A stretch of DNA of 64,000 nt from Thermothelomyces thermophilus ATCC 42464 (taxonomy: Eukaryota > Ascomycota > Sordariomycetes > Sordariales > Chaetomiaceae), in contig NC_016476.1 of assembly GCF_000226095.1 (NCBI RefSeq), forward strand, positions 806,001-870,000, given 5' to 3'. Under the pieces are notes generated by a model. That model searched no databases. It was not told where the DNA came from and saw only the letters and a list, made by a program, of their open reading frames with translations. The position numbers and the translations under genes were made by a program. Positions 58,857 to 64,000 of the stretch are shown one piece after another. Numbering within the stretch: position 1 is the first letter of the stretch; each line of letters begins with the position of its first letter.

Positions 58857-59943
58857 AGAACGGGGAAGATACATGGTACCTATGCCTGTTTTTGGTTGGT
58901 ACACTATTAGTGAATGATCAGCAGCATCAAGTCAATCGATACAAGTTCGGTGTTGCTGGCCAGAGCTTGTCTCATCACCGTGGTTCATGCGTGGGAGTTG
59001 AAGTTGAATAAATCACAGCTTCCATTTCTCGGGGGCTTGGGTTGAAGAGGTACTATTAGAGACGTCGCCCGCCCTGGGGTCAGCCATCGACGGATGCAAC
59101 ACCGGTTGCTGAAAACACAACAAGATTTGGAGAGGCCTTCTGGCTAACCTGTGATTCGGCAGCTTCATGCCTTCAAGAGTCAGGAATATTTATTCGCTCA
59201 AACTGTTACGGATAAAAGTACCTGGTAGTGTCGGCGGTGAATATTTGTTCCTCATCTAGCTTGCAGTCGTTTGCGATGTTCGTAAATGTTCCATAGAATA
59301 TTAATATGACTAATCGGGCAGAGGGACAGTTTAGATCTCATCTAGGAATAAGTATAATCCGAGGTTTCATCTGTAAAGTAACTGTGGGCACCTGAGTCCC
59401 AGATATGAGACACATTATTAAGGGTTGTTGTGAGTTACAATAAGGCATCGATGGGTGGGGGGGGCCAAGTCTTTAGGTGGAGTATCATTGTATCGGCAAT
59501 GTGATTAATTACTACCTAAGAACCTGGTGGACGTGTGAGACTCTCTGCTCGGGAAAAAGAATCAAACGTCTGAGCTTTCTAATCAAGTGTCCTATTAATT
59601 ACTTTTCCAAGTTTCGCATGTCACAGTTGTGAGCTCCCAAGTAAAGAGTTGCCCGAGGGAAGCTACGCACACGGCAGGGGGGTATCCCGTTACATATTTA
59701 CTCCAAGGTGGCAGAGATACTCTAAACTACCGCAGGCACGTGGAACATGAACAGAGAGAGATAGACACGTGGGTTACACCTGGTTGTAACTAAGGTGCCT
59801 ATCCACAGGAAATGAGCTCGGCTAGGTCAGGTAAGTACCTTGGCAGTCAGGAGTTGACGAAAGCAGCCGTTGATTTGATTTCCGTTTCGACCCTGAATTG
59901 AATCAAGAGACACCCCGCAAAATCGCTTCCCATCACGAGCCGC
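58857..59943. other. Intergenic, no supported gene
   Basis: 1.1 kb of convergent 3' flanks, AT-richer than the genes; only short chance frames seen. Confidence 0.6.
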
Positions 59944-61290
59944 TCACTCTAGCACGAACCTGACACCCTCGACCGTGTCGGCGCGGAAGGTGTCGCCGGT
60001 GGGGATTTCGGGGTAGATCCAGAAGAAGTGCGGCAGGCCCTCGTAGTTCTTGAGGCGGCAGCGGACGCCGTGGCGGGAGAGGGCGCGCTGGATGACGGTG
60101 CCATCGTCGCGCAGGGGGTCGGCGCCGCAGGTGGAGATGTAGGTGGGCGGCAGCTCGGACCCGAGGAGGGGGTGCAGGGCGGGGAAGACGTAAGGGTCGT
60201 CCTTGCGCTCGTCGCAGCCGTTGATCGAGTTGAAGACATACATGGCGGCGCGGTTGATGAGCGGGCCCTCGGCGTTCTCCTCGTACGCCGTGTAGTCGGC
60301 CCGGAACTCGTCTGGGACGTGCTCCGGGTGCATCGTGATGGGCGCCAGCGCCACGATGCCGGCCACCTGCCCACCCTGGCCCCGCGCGATCAGCTTGAGG
60401 GCCACGCTCAGCGCCAGCCCGCCGCCCACCGAGGCGCCGATCAAGAAGACCTTGGCCGGGTCGCCGTTCAGGGCATCAATGTTTTCGCGGGTCTGCAAGC
60501 GCGAAGGTGGATCCGCCAGGGCTTTGTTAGTGCTGCTACACAGAACGTGCAAACAAGAAGGGCAATGGGAGGGATGCACGGGGGTGGGTTGGATTGTGAC
60601 CAAACCTACCCAGAGGTAACCGGCGAGCACGTCGTCAACCTGAGCTGGGACGGGGTGCTCAGGGGCGAGGCGGAAGTCGACCGAGACGAGGATGCAAGGT
60701 GTGTTTTGGGCGATGTAGCGGCAGTTGTCTGCATATTATTTGATTGACTGGTTAGCAAGGGAGTAATTAACGGGTGTCTCTTTCCCATTTCTTTTTCCCT
60801 GTTTTTCCTTTTTTTTTCTTAGTTGCTGACGATGGGCTACTTGCAGTCTTCGAATGAGGCGGTGACGCTGCCTGCTACGAATCCTCCACCGTGGGCACTT
60901 GTTATTCTGAGTCAGATTCTACCCTGTTGATGGCGTTTTGGCTCATGGGTATCCTCAACTATATTCCGATCGGCAACTTCCGCTCAGTGGCTTCGCGGGG
61001 CTTGTAGATCCGGACCGCCACCTGGTGGCCTTCTGCCGAGACCGTCTGGTCACCTGTATGTAGTATGTGTGTGCTTAGTCAATAATAATCTGTAAACAAA
61101 CAGAAAATGGAAGGGGAGGAAGTTGATAGAACGTACGAACTGTCAGCGTGGGATCGTGCGGCGGCAGCTGCTTGCCAATGGTCTGGGCAAGCGAGTTGTA
61201 CCCAGTGCGGATCTCCTGGGCCGTGCCGATGATGACAGGCCGGAAACCCAGCTTCCGCTCGTAGGCAAGCCACTCTTCTGACAAATACAT
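59944..61290 (-). CDS. Alpha/beta-hydrolase (hormone-sensitive lipase-like), with a GC-AG intron
   Basis: Five exons on the minus strand: 61290-61137, 61053-60960, 60897-60845, 60728-60610 and 60492-59944; 322 aa. HGGGF (oxyanion hole) is read just after the second splice. GASVGGG holds the nucleophile Ser (about 161). CGADPLRDDG and GLPHFF supply the Asp and His. VSVDFRLAPEHPVPAQVDD is typical of the abhydrolase_3 family. Intron 3 begins GCAAGT at 60844: a GT donor two bases on gives the wrong frame, while GC gives EDYNCRYIAQNTPC, as the family expects. No signal peptide. Enzymes of this type in polyketide clusters hydrolyse esters or thioesters, or help release products; the exact step here is unknown. 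Confidence 0.9.
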
Positions 61291-62037
61291 GGTGGAATTT
61301 CAAAGGCCGGGACAAAACAAAGCAGGTGAGACGTGGCGACAGGCTAGAAACGTTTTCCCGGGCTGCTTCTCTGGCTGGCTTCGCGCCAACTCATTTTTGT
61401 AATGCGCCTCCATCGTTAATCGGTGTTGGACTTGGTAAGCGAGCCTGGTCTTGGCTCAGAGGAAATAAGTTTCTCCCTCATTATTCAGCGGGATCAGGCA
61501 CGCGGACCGGAGTACGGATTACAGAACACCCCGCTATGTACTCGATGTACCGGACCGGAGCAGGCTGCAGTAGGGTGGGCAAAGGGGGGTGCGCATAAAA
61601 TCTTTGCATGGGTGCTGCCTACACTAGTGTATTCAGCGGGATGCAACGCTGCTAACTAGGTACGGTTGCACTAAACCTTGCTTGCTGGGGCTGGCGGGGG
61701 ACGGACCGCCCCGCCCCTAGCGTAGTGTACTCCGTACATTCCATACATTCATACAGGTAAATACATACGGTAACGAAATGTAGTGCGAAATACATACATA
61801 CTCGAAGGTTACGAACATTATACAACCAAACAAGTGTAAGGGACTGCATACATCTATACGACAGTACCGCACCGCATCTGTTATGCGGGGGGAATCTGAG
61901 TCAGCAATAACCCTTCCCTTCCCTCTCCACCGGCATTTCTTTCCTCCCCACACCTTCCAGTGTTAGTGTACACGGCAGTGTACGTACCCCCCCGGTCCTC
62001 CCCCCCCCCTTTTTCCCCTTCCTTGACGAGCCTCATC
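61291..62037. other. Intergenic, no supported gene
   Basis: 747 bases containing ATACAT-type repeats (61734-61800) and a C-rich tract (61987-62011). No gene recognised. Confidence 0.6.
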
Positions 62038-63142
62038 TCACGGCTGCTGTACCTTTCCCACGCCAGTGTCTGCAGTCGAATCGTTGGCCCAGTAACGCCC
62101 GGTCACGTCGCCAATGTCTCCAAAAGCAAGGTGGAGCGGGATGCGGGCGCCCTCCTCGGGGGTCTTGGGCGGCGGGCCGGCCTGGGCGCCGAGGTCCGTC
62201 GACACCCAGCCGGGGCAGCAGCAGTTGATGAGCACGCCCGGGTGCTCCTTGGCCAGGATGCGGGTGGAGGCGTTGAGGGCCGCCTTGCTGACCGAGTAGG
62301 CATGGGCCGGCCAGCCGAGCCGGACCTCGTCGCCGCGGGCCGCCGCCGCGTCGTACTCGCGCACCAGCGAGTCGAGCGCGTCAAGGGTCAGGTCCTTGGC
62401 GAGGAAGCGCGGGCGCAGGTGCGGCGCGAACCAGCGCAGCCGCCCGGCCTGCGACGAGACGTTGACGACGCGCCCGCCCGGCCTGCGCATCAGGGGCAGG
62501 AAGGCCTGGCACATGCGCAGCGTGCCCCGGTGGTTGGTCTCGAGCGTCTCGGCCCGCTCCTCGTCGCTGATGCCCTCGCGGTAGTGGTACACGCCCGCGT
62601 TGTTGATGAGCACGTCCACCACGCCCTGCTCCTTGGCCACGCGCGACGCGAGCGCCTCGATCGAGTCCGGGTCGCGCAGCGACAGCCTGGCCGGGAGCAC
62701 CTTGACGTGCGGCTGCGCCGACACGCCGCTGGGCAGCGTCCCGCTCCGGCTCGCCGCATAGACCACTAGCGGCCCGGCCCAGCCTGAGGCGAGCGTTCGC
62801 AGGATGGCGAGGCCAATGCCGCGATTCTGGAGTCGCCGTCTGTTAGATACTTTTTCTTCTTTTCCATCTTCTCTTCTTTCTCCCCTTTTTGCCTTCTTTT
62901 GGATTCCCTTTTTCCCTCTTCTTTTTCTCTATTCATTATCGTATCGATTTTTCTTCTTCTTCCATCTACTTTTCTTCTTTTCTTTTCATTTCCTCTTCGA
63001 GAGCGTGAAAGGGCAAGGGGTGGGGGGAAAGAGAAGCCCCGAGAAGGGAATGTGGTGGGGCCTGTGCGGGAGGTGTAAGATAGCCTAGAAAGCCGTAACT
63101 CACCGTGCCCGTCACGACCGCCACACGAGTTTGCTGGCCCAT
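62038..63142 (-). CDS. Short-chain dehydrogenase/reductase (carbonyl-reductase-like)
   Basis: Two exons on the minus strand, 63142-63104 and 62826-62038; 275 aa. The cofactor motif TGxxxGIG is formed exactly across the phase-0 splice (VVTGT|NRGIG). Further SDR motifs: DVLINNAGVY (NNAG), VVNVSSQAG (catalytic Ser) and YSVSKAAL (YxxxK). CCCPGWVSTDLGA resembles the post-active-site PGWVxTDM of carbonyl reductases. It is predicted to be a cytosolic NADPH-dependent reductase of a carbonyl group. The 277-nt intron is pyrimidine- and purine-tract rich. It lies within the aromatic polyketide cluster and is divergent from the transporter, so ketone or aldehyde reduction of the product or detoxification is plausible. 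Confidence 0.9.
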
Positions 63143-63743
63143 GTCCTTGAAAAACAAGATACACGACGGAAAACGAAGGTATCTGTAATTCACGTTGTAA
63201 TTTATCAACGGCTTTTCGGGGCTTAGGCGTTAAACTGTTTCGGCGTTTGCTGTTGTGTGATCGGCAGGATCTGGATGCGTTTCCTCCTTCGTTTTTTTCC
63301 TGTTCTCTTTCTCGGCCAACCGGGCCCCGGTGAAAAGCGAGTCGTATGCAGACGATTAATACTGGGCGTTGTCTGATGTGTTGGCGCCGGCATGGAAATC
63401 TCCTACGTACGCCAAGATCTCGGCGCTGCCCCGATTGGTTTCATCGTTGCGCTGGTCCGTTGGTCACACAAAGGGTTGTTACGGTGATTAAAAATCTGGT
63501 CGTGGGATTATCTTTCTCCCGCTCGCAGCAAAATTTGTCATCCCAATAGTTTTTCCTCGCTCGCCTGCGGGATGGTCTTTTTAGGACGGCCGCGGCTGTC
63601 CGGGGGGGCAGCTCGATACACAAAATCACAAAATCGCTGCCCTCGTCTCAAAAGACTCTCGATTGCGCGCAGCTTTCCGTTTTCGCAGTCGGATTCACTT
63701 CTTACCCACCCTCCCGCGGATCCATTGTGCTACTGCGGCGAAG
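63143..63743. promoter_or_regulatory. Divergent promoter region of the SDR and MFS genes
   Basis: 601 bases between start codons; no specific motif recognised. Confidence 0.4.
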
Positions 63744-64000
63744 ATGGAGTCTAGCGGCAACGAGAACTCCACACCCAGCAACGCGAGCGACGTCGCGGAC
63801 CGTCCCGACCTATTAGAGAAGGGGGTCAATGCGGCCGATCCGAAATCTCCGGAAGCCGAACCGGAAGAGAAGCGGGCGATGACCGGCTTCCGCGTGCGTT
63901 CTCCCTGACCACCATTGAGACCCCTTGGATGGTCATTGACATTGACACTGACACTTTTCTTTTGGTTCGCAGTGGTTCGCCTTCGTCGTGAGCACCCTGA
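63744..64000 (+). CDS. MFS transporter, N-terminal part (cut by the right edge)
   Basis: Exon 1 is 63744-63893 and exon 2 starts at 63973 (GTGCGT...TTCGCAG intron, phase 0). The protein starts MESSGNENSTPSNASD, a hydrophilic acidic N terminus, and after the splice reads TGFRWFAFVVSTL as the first transmembrane helix begins. This arrangement (charged tail, then G(F/L)(R/K)W and a hydrophobic helix) is typical of DHA2/multidrug-type fungal MFS exporters found at the edge of secondary-metabolite clusters. Only 59 residues are visible, so the family call rests on this N terminus and on context. Confidence 0.6.

Noticed and set aside
1-64000. One pathway joining both PKSs (reducing PKS feeding the SAT of the non-reducing PKS)
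   Set aside because: The two PKSs are 36 kb apart with chitinase, protease, phosphate permease and repeats between them, so separate loci are more likely.
1-64000. CRISPR arrays, bacterial operators or ribosome binding sites
   Set aside because: The sequence is fungal nuclear DNA with spliceosomal introns; no such structures were seen.

Overview
The window is nuclear DNA of a filamentous ascomycete (Pezizomycotina, most likely a sordariomycete). The evidence is GC-rich genes with short introns of about 50 to 320 nt, fungal-only families (Zn2Cys6 regulator, SAT-type non-reducing PKS, a PHO-4-type permease), and AT-rich stretches carrying C-to-T/G-to-A changes that look like repeat-induced point mutation (RIP). 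I rebuilt the gene models by hand from splice sites and reading phase; exon coordinates are in each entry. The species cannot be named from sequence alone.

Left part (1-26.4 kb). The 3' two-thirds of a highly reducing PKS is cut by the left edge. It is followed by an NTF2-FMO flavin monooxygenase, a secreted GH18 chitinase-like enzyme, a small helix-turn-helix/AT-hook protein, a secreted Gly-Lys repeat protein, a secreted subtilisin-like protease, a secreted SGNH-like protein, a Zn2Cys6 regulator and a sodium/phosphate symporter of the pho-4 type. The symporter has a CACGTG element in its promoter.

Middle part (26.4-38.4 kb). This is gene-poor, repeat-rich DNA. It holds a frameshifted mevalonate kinase paralogue, TA-rich DNA, a RIP-marked copy of a repeat interrupted by a solo LTR, a kinase-like gene whose start codon is split by an intron, a small orphan ORF that overlaps the cleaner copy of the same repeat, and an F-box-like fragment.

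Right part (38.4-64 kb). After a six-exon Myb regulator lies a coherent secondary-metabolite cluster. It contains a seven-exon non-reducing PKS (SAT-KS-AT-PT-ACP-ACP-TE, 2268 aa) and, divergently transcribed, an A-T-R carboxylic acid reductase. Further right are a phenol-hydroxylase-type flavoenzyme, an O-methyltransferase, an alpha/beta-hydrolase with a GC-AG intron, a short-chain dehydrogenase and the start of an MFS transporter cut by the right edge. The inferred chemistry is an aromatic polyketide acid made by the PKS, reduced to an aldehyde, then hydroxylated and O-methylated, then exported. The flavoenzyme carries an in-frame TAA and a probable frameshift, so the hydroxylation step may be lost in this strain. 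No prenyltransferase, P450 or cluster-specific Zn2Cys6 factor is visible in the right part.
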